From Candidatus Zixiibacteriota bacterium (GTDB lineage: Bacteria; Zixibacteria; MSB-5A5; SM1-73): a stretch of DNA of 22,349 nt. Every line of letters begins with the position of its first letter. Positions within the stretch are counted from its first letter, which is position 1. Positions 1 to 7,063 of this stretch are shown piece after piece. The stretch spans positions 1 through 22,349 of the forward strand of contig JAGMBK010000010.1 of the NCBI GenBank assembly GCA_023129805.1, written 5' to 3'. A program made the translations under genes and the position numbers. The notes under the pieces are model-generated. The model saw only the letters and a program-made list of their open reading frames with translations, did not search any database and was not told where the DNA came from.

Positions 1-559
1 CAAATTCCTCACCCGCCACAAATTTTACCATGGTGCTTTCCTCCACCAGGGTGCCGGTTGAATCTGCGATGGTTGCCTTTATGATACTGGTAGAGACTCC
101 ATCTGCCGGAAGCCATGAAGGAGTGATCTCTATTTCCATAGGTTTGGTGGTCTCCCCAGCCGATACCACCTCTATCTGTGCGATTTCGGGTTGAGCTCCC
201 GGAACGCTTACCTGAATTGTAGCGGTGCCCAGACCCGTAGCATTGAAAACGGATGCGGCCAGACCATTGTCATCGGTGGTGTCAACAGTAGAGGTGAAGT
301 AGCCGATCGAAGCTGGAGTGACCGAAAAGGAAACCTCCACCCCTGAGATGGGGTGATCTTCCTCGTCCTTTACCTCTACATTAACCGCTCCAGTCTGCTC
401 CTTTTGAACAGAGGAAGGGGCATAAAGTTTTATAATCACCGCCTCTTCGTCTCCTTTAGTCACTTTCTCGGAACATCCGATCATAATCAACGAAACTGAG
501 AAACCAGTCAATATCAACCAATACAATCCCCCCAGAAGACTCAAATTTTTCCTGTTCAT
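1..559 (-). CDS. Lipoprotein with bacterial Ig-like domains (N-terminal part)
   Basis: The reading frame opens with ATG at 559-557 and stays open for 186 codons to the window edge, so the C-terminus is missing. A purine-rich GGGAGAAAG lies just upstream. The N-terminus is basic (MNRKNLSLLG), followed by a hydrophobic stretch and a lipobox-like LIMIGC at about residues 23-28, so the Cys is the likely lipidation site. The mature part (GAVNVEVKDEEDHPISGVEV, then TDDNGLAASVF and later ADGVSTSIIKATIAD) has the pattern of Big-1/invasin-type Ig domains, with at least one full domain and the start of a second. Such proteins usually sit at the outer membrane as structural or adhesive modules. The exact role is unknown; no partner gene is visible on this side. 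Confidence 0.75.
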   Translation of the reverse strand, partial: MNRKNLSLLGGLYWLILTGFSVSLIMIGCSEKVTKGDEEAVIIKLYAPSSVQKEQTGAVNVEVKDEEDHPISGVEVSFSVTPASIGYFTSTVDTTDDNGLAASVFNATGLGTATIQVSVPGAQPEIAQIEVVSAGETTKPMEIEITPSWLPADGVSTSIIKATIADSTGTLVEESTMVKFVAGEEF

Positions 560-909
560 GGCTTTCTCCCTTTTAGCTTTGTAGTTGACAACTTTTGGAT
601 CTGGTTTTTTCCTGTTGATTCTGCCGCTTTGGTTCTAAATTTTCATATCGGCATAAATCGTCAATTATTTAGAAAACTGATAGCTCTTGAATGACCCTCC
701 TGGTTGAACCATCTGGGGGTATTAAAACATGAATGGTTGAGGAATGAAAAGCTGTGGGGGATAGGGTTTCTTCCTGCTCATTTACGAGCAAGATAAGCTC
801 CTCCCTTACTCCAACTGACCCGAAAAAGATTGCAGAGGACAACCTCTACGTTTGTCTTAGGGCGGCATGACCTCATGGATGGTTAAAAACTTTGATTTTG
901 TGCCGCCGT
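560..909. other. Intergenic region, no gene seen
   Basis: About 350 bp between the divergent lipoprotein gene and the sorting-domain remnant. No convincing ORF, RNA gene or strong promoter was recognised. A TTGACG-like hexamer upstream of the lipoprotein on the minus strand has no good -10 partner at 16-18 bp. Confidence 0.5.
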
Positions 910-1203
910 TTTTCCCTTTGACAAAACTATCCCAATTCCTTTAACCCTTCCACCAATATACCCTTCACCGCTCATGGTTTACAGTTCATGGTTCATAGTT
1001 CCATCCACACCACCCTTAATGTCTACAATATTTTGGGGCAGTTGGTGAGGACTTTGGTGGATGAGGAGATGGTGCCTGGAAATTATCACGTTATCTGGGA
1101 TGAGAAGGACAACCAAAGCAAGCCTGTTTCCAGTGGAATTTATTTCCATAAGTTAAAAATAGAGAAGTTTAAAAAGAGAAGAAAGATGATTACGCTAAAA
1201 TAG
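910..1203 (+). pseudogene. Remnant of a type IX-like C-terminal sorting domain
   Basis: Reading in one frame across 910-1203 gives FSL, a TGA stop at 919-921, then QNYPNSFNPSTN, a short linker, LNVYNILGQLVRTLVDE, VPGNYHVIWD, and VSSGIYFHKLK ending in KMITLK and a TAG. This is the canonical order of the FlgD-like/T9SS type A C-terminal sorting domain (QNYPNPFNPST, then NxLGQxVxTL, then SGIYF, then KMxLxK). The domain is normally the last ~90 residues of a large secreted protein, but here no protein precedes it, and the stop falls exactly where these proteins usually have Ser or Asn. An ATG at 988 allows a 71-residue ORF, but it begins inside a 7-bp repeat and cuts the domain, so it is not a sensible gene start. 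I read this as the 3' end of a lost or disrupted gene. Confidence 0.75.
970..1004 (+). repeat. 7-bp tandem array, consensus GTTCATG (5 units)
   Basis: Five consecutive heptamers read GCTCATG, GTTTACA, GTTCATG, GTTCATA, GTTCCAT. They lie inside the linker of the sorting-domain remnant, between the NPSTN motif and the LNVYNILGQ strand. Confidence 0.7.
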
Positions 1204-1324
1204 TCAACGGATTAAACCCCATTTAATCAATCTTTACCCTTTTAGATAATTCCACCGATTCTAGATTACATGGATTGAGCGAATTTGGAAATAAATATCC
1301 GTTTAATCAGTTACATCCGTTGAC
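1203..1324. repeat. Inverted repeat, 9-bp perfect ends
   Basis: GTCAACGGA at 1203-1211 is the exact reverse complement of TCCGTTGAC at 1316-1324. A second pair, ATTAAAC at 1211-1217 and GTTTAAT at 1301-1307, lies just inside. The ~120-bp unit starts at the stop codon of the sorting-domain remnant and could be a small non-autonomous element or a long hairpin. Confidence 0.45.
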
Positions 1325-1327
1325 CGA

Positions 1328-1375
1328 TAATAAAAGAAACGGCGGGTGAAGCCTGCCAGCCATGGAACACCCGCC
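1328..1375 (-). terminator. Intrinsic terminator of the C25 protease gene
   Basis: On the minus strand GGCGGGTG (1375-1368) pairs perfectly with CACCCGCC (1348-1341), and the stem is followed by GTTTCTTTTATT. It lies about 30 bp after the protease stop codon. The loop is fairly long (19 nt) and the T tract is interrupted. Confidence 0.65.
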
Positions 1376-1406
1376 TGGAGTAGGTATCTGAGTCAGAATA
1401 GCCAAA

Positions 1407-3614
1407 CTAAGGACATCCTGGTGCAGGTCCTCCTTTGTAAAGATAATTGATCAGATAAACTATATCAGCTAAATCTGTTATACCGTCGCAATTAGCATCT
1501 CCAGCCTCCGGGGAAACAGGGGTAGGTCCATCCCTATACAGATAGTTTATCAAATAAACCACATCAGCCAGATCTATGATTCCATCTCCGTTGGCATCGC
1601 CGACAATGTAACCGGAGACATCAACCTCCTGCTGATAAGGGATATAGTTTTGTTTGGTAACTGTTACATACATGGTTCCCTCTGTGGATGGCGATGGATC
1701 AAAGGTTATATCTCCGAAGGCATTAGTGTATCCGGTCAGATAGACTTCTCCTTCTTTCCATAAACAGACATAAACTGAATCTACAGGGGCATACGTGTTT
1801 GCATCCTCAACATGAACTGAAAATGACGAAGGTTCCGGTGGATGCCAGAAGGGATGAATTACGGCAAAGCTATCCGGCTCATCGGTCCAGATGGGCATCT
1901 CCGGCTCACCCAGGAGGTTAAATGTCCATTCACAGTGCCTCTCGCTATTGTTCGAATGACTGAAATGGTGTTTGGCCTCCGCCAGGGTTTGACCGAGATT
2001 ATACTTGCCCCAGAAAAACAGCGCCACCCACCACTGTTTGTCTAAACCATTTGATAGACTCAATGGTTGGCCTTCATAGTACAACCCACTGCGCGTGTTG
2101 CCGCTGAAAGCCACTCCTGCCTGATTGGGATTGTAAATGATAAAATGCTCAGCAATACAATCATTGGCGTCCATATGATTTGGATGGCAACCGGTAGAGA
2201 CTATTACAGACGTCTGGTCGTCGTTGGTCAAAGCGTCCACATTTGAGTTGTTAATACCCAGATGGTGGTTAAAGTCTCCTGTACCCATATACTGAATATA
2301 GGAATGATCAGCATGATTCACCAGATTTTGGCCAGCATTGAGGGCATTGATAACTGCTGTTTTGTGGTTCCCAGTATGGCTATCATATACTTTGGTCAGA
2401 TTGAAGCGCGAGGGGATATAACCGAAGTCGATATTCTCCTTTAGATCTTCAACGTGCGTGTTCTCGTCATAATCCATTCCGATAAGCAAAACATCCAAAG
2501 GATAATCTGTTCGGGGAGGATCTTTTTCGTATTTCAGAACCTTGTTCACAAATGTATTGATCTGGGTTGTGCTTCCTACAGTAACCCTACCCACGTAAAC
2601 CTCGTGGGTCCAGTCATCGTCAAAGTCAGAGTAGTATTGATCGCTGGGGGTGCTTTCTGTGCGGTAAGTTCTGTACGCAAAGGGAACAGTCTCATTCTCA
2701 CCCCCCAAAAGGAAATAGGTTGTTCCCCAGGTTGAACAGGCATCGACGATGAAGTTACGGATCTTCTGAGTATCCGCACCAGCGTAATTAAGGTAAATCC
2801 AGCTGGTTGTAACTACAGTATCCTTTACCCCTTTCTGGGTGTGCCAATCAACCAACGGTTGAAAGTCTGATGCGTACAATGAGGAGGTGATGATCACGTG
2901 ATCCAAGGACCCATCCGGGAGCACAGTCGAGCGGCCCATCTTAGAAGTTGTCTTTAACTGAACATCCTCAGGGTTTTGCACCATATCTTTGACCATCTGC
3001 TCATAAGTTCTTCTACCTTTCTCAGAAATATTCGGTGAAAGGTAATCTCCGCATTCATATCCGCCCACACCCTCGATAGCCAGGGTAATAGAAGTGTAAA
3101 GCGTGAGTTTCTTTTCACCGGGAACATATTGCACGGGATAGAGTTGAAGTGTGGCTATCCCCTGACCAGCTAAATCAGTTTGATGCGTAAACTCCATCAA
3201 ATTTGAAGGATAAGGCTGGTTTGATGTGTATATCACATTGTCCGGTTCAACAAAATCCACTTTTTCGTCTGAGATTCCTATTGTTCTTGGTAGTTGGGCA
3301 GGGAAGATATTAAACTCGCCCGGGATCTCCTCTTGGATCGTGTTCAAAACCTGCACACTCTTCACCTCCATTCCGGAGGGTAGGGCTATCTTTATCTCCT
3401 TTGATGGTAGCATCGGTTTTCCCAACTCTGCCAGGTAACCGCCATGCTTAAGCCTTACCATGTCGTATCCCATGACCCTATCAAACGAAAGCTCTTCTGC
3501 TGAGAACTCAGCGGTGAAGCGGACTCTGTAGCCATCCTCTGAAAAGATCGGTCTGGCAAAAAACATAACAGATATTATGCTGAACAATACACCAATTAGT
3601 TTTAATTTACTCAT
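1407..3614 (-). CDS. Secreted gingipain-like C25 peptidase with C-terminal dockerin pair
   Basis: 735 residues from ATG at 3614, chosen over an upstream ATG at 3662 because it has AGGAGAGGG 7-12 bp upstream and starts directly at a signal peptide (MSKLKLIGVLFSIISVMFFA). Residues about 30-230 match the prodomain seen in C25 enzymes; residues about 235-570 are the catalytic domain. The likely dyad is His437 (NHADHS, in place of the usual GHG) and Cys476 (STGCHPNH), so the His motif is atypical. An Ig-like segment (about 590-668) follows. The end (about 671-732) has two Ca-binding repeats, GDANGDG.IDLADVVYLINYLY and GDANCDG.TDLADIVYLINYLY, typical of type I dockerin. The product should be an extracellular Cys endopeptidase displayed through its dockerin; no cohesin is seen in the window. 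It runs convergent to the sorting-domain remnant. Confidence 0.88.
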   Translation of the reverse strand: MSKLKLIGVLFSIISVMFFARPIFSEDGYRVRFTAEFSAEELSFDRVMGYDMVRLKHGGYLAELGKPMLPSKEIKIALPSGMEVKSVQVLNTIQEEIPGEFNIFPAQLPRTIGISDEKVDFVEPDNVIYTSNQPYPSNLMEFTHQTDLAGQGIATLQLYPVQYVPGEKKLTLYTSITLAIEGVGGYECGDYLSPNISEKGRRTYEQMVKDMVQNPEDVQLKTTSKMGRSTVLPDGSLDHVIITSSLYASDFQPLVDWHTQKGVKDTVVTTSWIYLNYAGADTQKIRNFIVDACSTWGTTYFLLGGENETVPFAYRTYRTESTPSDQYYSDFDDDWTHEVYVGRVTVGSTTQINTFVNKVLKYEKDPPRTDYPLDVLLIGMDYDENTHVEDLKENIDFGYIPSRFNLTKVYDSHTGNHKTAVINALNAGQNLVNHADHSYIQYMGTGDFNHHLGINNSNVDALTNDDQTSVIVSTGCHPNHMDANDCIAEHFIIYNPNQAGVAFSGNTRSGLYYEGQPLSLSNGLDKQWWVALFFWGKYNLGQTLAEAKHHFSHSNNSERHCEWTFNLLGEPEMPIWTDEPDSFAVIHPFWHPPEPSSFSVHVEDANTYAPVDSVYVCLWKEGEVYLTGYTNAFGDITFDPSPSTEGTMYVTVTKQNYIPYQQEVDVSGYIVGDANGDGIIDLADVVYLINYLYRDGPTPVSPEAGDANCDGITDLADIVYLINYLYKGGPAPGCP

Positions 3615-3857
3615 TTCCCTCTCCTTATCTTCTGGACTTTTGGCGGAAAAAGAGATCCTCATCTAATTGTCTGCGTTTTCACGCACAACACTTTTCGGTT
3701 CGATAAACCTTCCACACTTTGGTAGTGGCTGAGAAATTTCGATAAAGTTCGGCCGATACCAAATAGTCTATCTCTCCAGACAAAAATCCCCTGGTGAAAC
3801 AAAAAACTTCCTTCTTTCAAGCCATCATTAACGTAAACCATCATACCATCTAATTTT

Positions 3858-3885
3858 AATTTACTAAAATTTCTCATTTTGTCAA
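3858..3885 (-). promoter_or_regulatory. Candidate promoter of the C25 protease gene
   Basis: On the minus strand TTGACA (3885-3880) is followed after 16 bp by TAAATT (3863-3858). Transcription from here would give a leader of about 235 nt before the ATG at 3614. The -10 is only a moderate match. Confidence 0.45.
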
Positions 3886-4210
3886 TGAGTTTTTGGCAGA
3901 GGCTGTCAGTTACAGGCACATGGTCTCCTTGTATAATTTATGGACATGGCTCGGAAAACCTCCTTGTAGATTAGATACAAGCCTACAAGACTTCCGTTAC
4001 CTAACAGAAGAGATGAAAAACTAAGGTAAAAACAATGTTACTTAATCTCATCTTCTCTTTAGTTTTAAATCTCCCCTGTTTTAAAAAAAAGGGTGGATGA
4101 TAACATCCACCCTGAATCAGATTGGATTGACCGATCTTAAGATACTGCGGAAAAGGTCTTCACTTCAATCGGGAGGGCTATAAGGGCAAAGTTATCTCCA
4201 CCATCCTTCT
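3886..4210. other. Intergenic region, no gene seen
   Basis: AT-rich spacer upstream of the protease promoter. It contains a run of A residues at about 4082-4090 but no ORF or RNA gene that I can support. Confidence 0.4.
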
Positions 4211-4273
4211 CTTGTTGGGGGGGTGCACCACCACCTCTCCTCTACGGACAGGGGTACAACCCCTGTCCGATCT
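4211..4273 (+). repeat. Palindromic mosaic, copy lacking the middle module
   Basis: It has the left part (CTTGTTGGGGGGGTGCACCA...) and the right palindrome CGGACAGGGGT-ACA-ACCCCTGTCCG (4245-4269) that are found in the two full copies at 4447-4550 and 5382-5488. The 37-bp middle palindrome of those copies is absent: CTCTAC runs straight into GGACAGG. Confidence 0.7.
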
Positions 4274-4277
4274 GTGA

Positions 4278-4373
4278 AATCCCCCTTTAGCAAAGGGGGA
4301 TTTTCTGAGTTTCAAATGCGTCCCGCATTTTGCGGGACGAATCCCCCCTTCCCCCCCATTTCTTTAGGGGGGA
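4278..4373. repeat. Cluster of three short palindromes
   Basis: AATCCCCCTTT/AAAGGGGGATT at 4278-4302, CGTCCCGCA/TGCGGGACG at 4319-4339, and an ATCCCCCC/GGGGGGAT pair ending at 4373. They stand back to back just left of the mosaic copy at 4447. The first type recurs at 17101-17133. Confidence 0.7.
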
Positions 4374-4446
4374 TGTAAACAATTATATGCTCTCCTTAAT
4401 AATTGTCTGAATTTACGTTTATTGATACGGTAGGACTAATTATTCT

Positions 4447-4550
4447 CCCCTGTTGGGGCGGGGGTTGCACCCCCGCCCCTTTTCTATGGTTCGACAGGCT
4501 CACCACCCTGAGTTCGTCGAAGGGCGGACAGGGGTATAACCCCTGTCCGA
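4447..4550 (+). repeat. Palindromic mosaic, full copy A
   Basis: Three palindromes in order: GGGGCGGGGGT/ACCCCCGCCCC (module 1), a 37-bp TTCGAC...GTCGAA palindrome at 4488-4524 (module 2), and GGACAGGGGT/ACCCCTGTCC (module 3). It ends 19 bp beyond the stop codon of the ABC ATPase gene and is about nine-tenths identical to the copy at 5382-5488 in the same orientation. Confidence 0.8.
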
Positions 4551-4569
4551 TCTATGAGAAAGGAAAAGA

Positions 4570-5238
4570 CTATTGGCCGTCTACGATCAGTCCGTCTCTT
4601 AGCTTTATGATGCGCTTAGTTCTTGTGGATATTTCGTTATCGTGGGTGATGACTATGATGGTATGTCCCTGTCTCCATAGATCCTCGAACAGATCGACTA
4701 TCTCCTTTCCTGAGACCGAATCCAAGTTTCCGGTGGGCTCATCCGCCAGGATCAGACGGGGTTGGTTGGCTAAGGCACGCGCAATGGACACTCTCTGCAT
4801 CTCACCGCCGGAAAGCTCGGTGGGTTTATGATCGGCTCGGTCCTTCAAACCCACCTGCTCCAAAAGCTTCTCCGCCCTTTTTCTTCTTTTTCTGGATGAT
4901 ACGCCTGCAAAGATTAAAGGCACCTCTACATTTTCAAATGCGGTGGCGTAAGGAAGCAGGTTAAAGCTTTGAAATACAAAGCCCACCTTTTGATTCCTGA
5001 TCTCCGCCAGTTGGTTGGGACTCAAGTTCTCCACCTTTTGCCCGTCTAAGAAATATTCCCCGGAGGTGGGAGTATCCAGACAGCCCATCAAGTTCATCAA
5101 GGTGGATTTCCCTGAGCCGGAGGGACCCATGACAGAGACAAATTCATTTTCATCTATCTCCAAGTCGATTTTCCTTAAAGCCTCCACCTCAACTTTCCCT
5201 GTGGAACAGATCTTTCGTATCTTTCGCATCCTTATCAT
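4570..5238 (-). CDS. ABC transporter ATPase, MacB/LolD type
   Basis: 222 residues from ATG at 5238, preferred because GAGGTGA sits 8 bp upstream; a TTG at 5262 is possible but has no ribosome site. All ATPase motifs are present: Walker [10 protein letters not shown] (38-46), Q-loop Gln90 (FVFQSFNL), signature LSGGEMQR (142-149), Walker B LILADEP (162-168), and the switch His199 (ITHD). The sequence is of the MacB/LolD/FtsE class that drives permeases by mechanotransmission rather than by transport through a channel. It is the last gene of the cluster that starts at 9388 and should power the two permeases at 5696-8296. It is cut off from them by about 450 bp of repeat DNA, so it may depend on readthrough or on its own promoter. 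The substrate is unknown. Confidence 0.92.
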   Translation of the reverse strand: MIRMRKIRKICSTGKVEVEALRKIDLEIDENEFVSVMGPSGSGKSTLMNLMGCLDTPTSGEYFLDGQKVENLSPNQLAEIRNQKVGFVFQSFNLLPYATAFENVEVPLIFAGVSSRKRRKRAEKLLEQVGLKDRADHKPTELSGGEMQRVSIARALANQPRLILADEPTGNLDSVSGKEIVDLFEDLWRQGHTIIVITHDNEISTRTKRIIKLRDGLIVDGQ

Positions 5239-5381
5239 CAGATTCACCTCAATTTCAAGCAAGCTTGGTCATGTCTTATCTCTTTTTCTTAGCATATCTT
5301 GCATTTGCCGGTAGGTGTGGACCATACGGTTCATACCACAGGATGAGGCGGGATGACGGAGACCCGTTTGGGAATTCCCGC

Positions 5382-5488
5382 TCCCCTTGTTGGGGCGAGG
5401 GTTGAACCCCCGTTCCTCTTCTATGGTTCGACAGGCTCACCACCCTGAGTTCATCGAAGGGCGGACAAGGGGTACAACCCCTGTCCGA
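5382..5488 (+). repeat. Palindromic mosaic, full copy B
   Basis: Same order of modules and same orientation as 4447-4550. Its module 1 has lost several base pairs (GGGGCGAGGGT with ACCCCCGTTCC), while module 2 (5425-5461) and module 3 are well kept. It lies upstream of the ABC ATPase, so that gene has a copy on each side. Confidence 0.8.
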
Positions 5489-5520
5489 ACGTGTGATCCC
5501 CCCTCACCCCCGCCTCTGGT

Positions 5521-5600
5521 GGTTCGACTTCGCTCCCTTCGACCTTGCTCAGGGACAGTGAGCGAAGTCGAACTGTCACCACCCTGAGCTTGTCGAAGGG
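5521..5600. repeat. Enlarged copy of the middle mosaic module
   Basis: It begins GGTTCGAC and ends CACCACCCTGAGCTTGTCGA AGGG, like module 2 of the mosaics. About 45 extra bases are inserted between these ends, including 13-bp arms TTCGACTTCGCTC (5523-5535) and GAGCGAAGTCGAA (5560-5572). This makes a palindrome within a palindrome. Confidence 0.65.
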
Positions 5601-5665
5601 TGGGATTTTCAACCTTACCCTCTCCCTCAAAGGGAGAGGAGGGTTTTGTATTAATAAATTCCGAT

Positions 5666-5693
5666 TTTTGCATTTTGAATTTTGCACTTTGAA
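5666..5693. repeat. 7-bp tandem array, consensus TTTTGMA (4 units)
   Basis: TTTTGCA, TTTTGAA, TTTTGCA, CTTTGAA in a row, ending two bases before the stop codon of the permease gene that terminates at 5696 on the minus strand. Confidence 0.65.
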
Positions 5694-5695
5694 TT

Positions 5696-6943
5696 TTATT
5701 CATACCTCAATGATTCCACCGGATTTACACTGGCTGCCTTGCGGGAGGGGAAGATCCCGGAAAGCATGCCGATGGCTCCCAAAATCAGCGAGGTGATTAC
5801 CGCGATCTGAAGCGAGATGGTGGGTTTACCCAGCCACTGCATCCAGTCCGCCTCCATGGGAATGGCAGCCCAGATTTTCACAATTATCACCGAGAAGATG
5901 ACTCCCAATGCCCCTCCCAGGATGGTGATGAGCAAGGATTCCAATAAAAACTGGCTCATGATGTGGAGTCGCTTCGCTCCCATAGCCATCTTTATTCCAA
6001 TCTCCCTGGTCCTCTCCTTGACCGCCACATACATGATGTTTGCCACGCCCACCCCGGCGATCAAAAGGGTCATCCCCCCGAGAATTCCGAAGAATATTTG
6101 AAAACCCATTAAGACCTTGTTGAAGACTTTTTGCCCCTCAATCACGTCCCACTCCCATAAAGCTTCGGTATCCTCCGGATCAAATCTGTATTTTCCTCCA
6201 ATAACCTTGGAGACCTTCTTTTTGACTGCTTCGATCTGCAAGGGATCCTTCGGTTGGTAGACAATGACGTTTAGGTATTTATGTCCGAAAATAGCTTTAA
6301 ACGTGGTTGCCGGGATGGTGGCTTTGTCCCAATCCGGTCCACCATACATTCCCATCTGCATCTTTTCTATCATCACACCGATGACGGTGAAGGGGATGTT
6401 GTTCATGATGATGGTCTTGCCCACCGCGTCCTCTTTTCCGAACAATCTCTCTTTTAGCTTGTTTCCTAAAAAGACCACCCTTCTCTTATGTTGCATGTCC
6501 AGGTCATTTATGAACCTTCCACCCATCCGGGGGTAGTGCGCTCTCATATCCTCGAAGGAGGGATAGACCCCGGTAACGAGCTCTGAGACGGTGTTCTTTT
6601 TGTAAGTCAATGAGACTCCCCATCTGGCGTATTCGCCGCTTACAGCCTCCAGTTCCGGCACTTTCTTCTTCAAAAGCTCCACGTCCTCGTCCGTGAAACG
6701 AATCCTTCTTCCCTTTCCCAGTCCCCGGTAGGGAATAGAAGTTTGTCCCCCCCACATGACCACAATATCCTTTCCCATGCCGTGACGGGCTTTATTTAGC
6801 GACCTTTTGAGTCCCTCTCCAAAAGCCATAAGCATTACGATCGAGATGGTTCCCCAGGTTATTGCCATTATGGTCAGGATGATCCTCTTCCTCTGTTTCT
6901 TTAAGTCCCGCAGGAAAAGCCTGAAGATCAAAAGTTCCTTCAT
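5696..6943 (-). CDS. ABC transporter permease, MacB/FtsX family (second of two)
   Basis: 415 residues, with GGAGAAAG 4-11 bp upstream of the ATG. The fold is the four-helix MacB/FtsX type. One N-terminal membrane segment (about 20-42, IILTIMAITWGTISIVMLMA) follows basic residues. A large periplasmic domain follows (about 45-265). Three C-terminal segments (about 280-305, 330-360, 375-400) surround the conserved VKERTREIGIKMAMGAK motif. The protein ends FPSRKAASVNPVESLRYE, the usual C-terminal signature. It is closely related along its whole length to the product at 7064-8296 (for example both have MGGRFIN, RVVF.GN.LKE.LFGK and IPATTF), so the pair arose by tandem duplication and probably forms a heterodimer with the ATPase at 4570-5238. 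Confidence 0.9.
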   Translation of the reverse strand: MKELLIFRLFLRDLKKQRKRIILTIMAITWGTISIVMLMAFGEGLKRSLNKARHGMGKDIVVMWGGQTSIPYRGLGKGRRIRFTDEDVELLKKKVPELEAVSGEYARWGVSLTYKKNTVSELVTGVYPSFEDMRAHYPRMGGRFINDLDMQHKRRVVFLGNKLKERLFGKEDAVGKTIIMNNIPFTVIGVMIEKMQMGMYGGPDWDKATIPATTFKAIFGHKYLNVIVYQPKDPLQIEAVKKKVSKVIGGKYRFDPEDTEALWEWDVIEGQKVFNKVLMGFQIFFGILGGMTLLIAGVGVANIMYVAVKERTREIGIKMAMGAKRLHIMSQFLLESLLITILGGALGVIFSVIIVKIWAAIPMEADWMQWLGKPTISLQIAVITSLILGAIGMLSGIFPSRKAASVNPVESLRYE

Positions 6944-6963
6944 TTACTTTCTCCAATATCGTA

Positions 6964-7052
6964 TTGGTAGCCGCCCATTTGGGCGTTTTTTATTCACGCA
7001 CCCTGTCTGCCACAGGCAGATCCGCCTCTGGCGGAAAGGGTGCGGCTACCAA
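6964..7052. repeat. Nested inverted repeat with cloverleaf-like folding
   Basis: The outer arms TTGGTAGCCGC (6964-6974) and GCGGCTACCAA (7042-7052) are perfect complements. Inside are CGCCCA/TGGGCG (6972-6985) and a second stem CGCACCCT (6997-7004) with AGGGTGCG (7037-7044). The second stem itself encloses two hairpins, TCTGCC/GGCAGA (7006-7020) and TCCGCC/GGCGGA (7021-7035). The unit fills most of the 120-bp gap between the two permease genes. Confidence 0.8.
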
Positions 7053-7063
7053 AAACAGATTTT

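Noticed and set aside
3659..3919. 86-codon ORF on the minus strand upstream of the protease gene
   Set aside because: It runs through the proposed promoter and leader, has no recognised domain, and ends where the protease leader begins.
6964..7052. Cloverleaf fold as a tRNA gene
   Set aside because: Arm lengths, loops and conserved tRNA bases do not fit, and the arms are simple palindromes repeated elsewhere.
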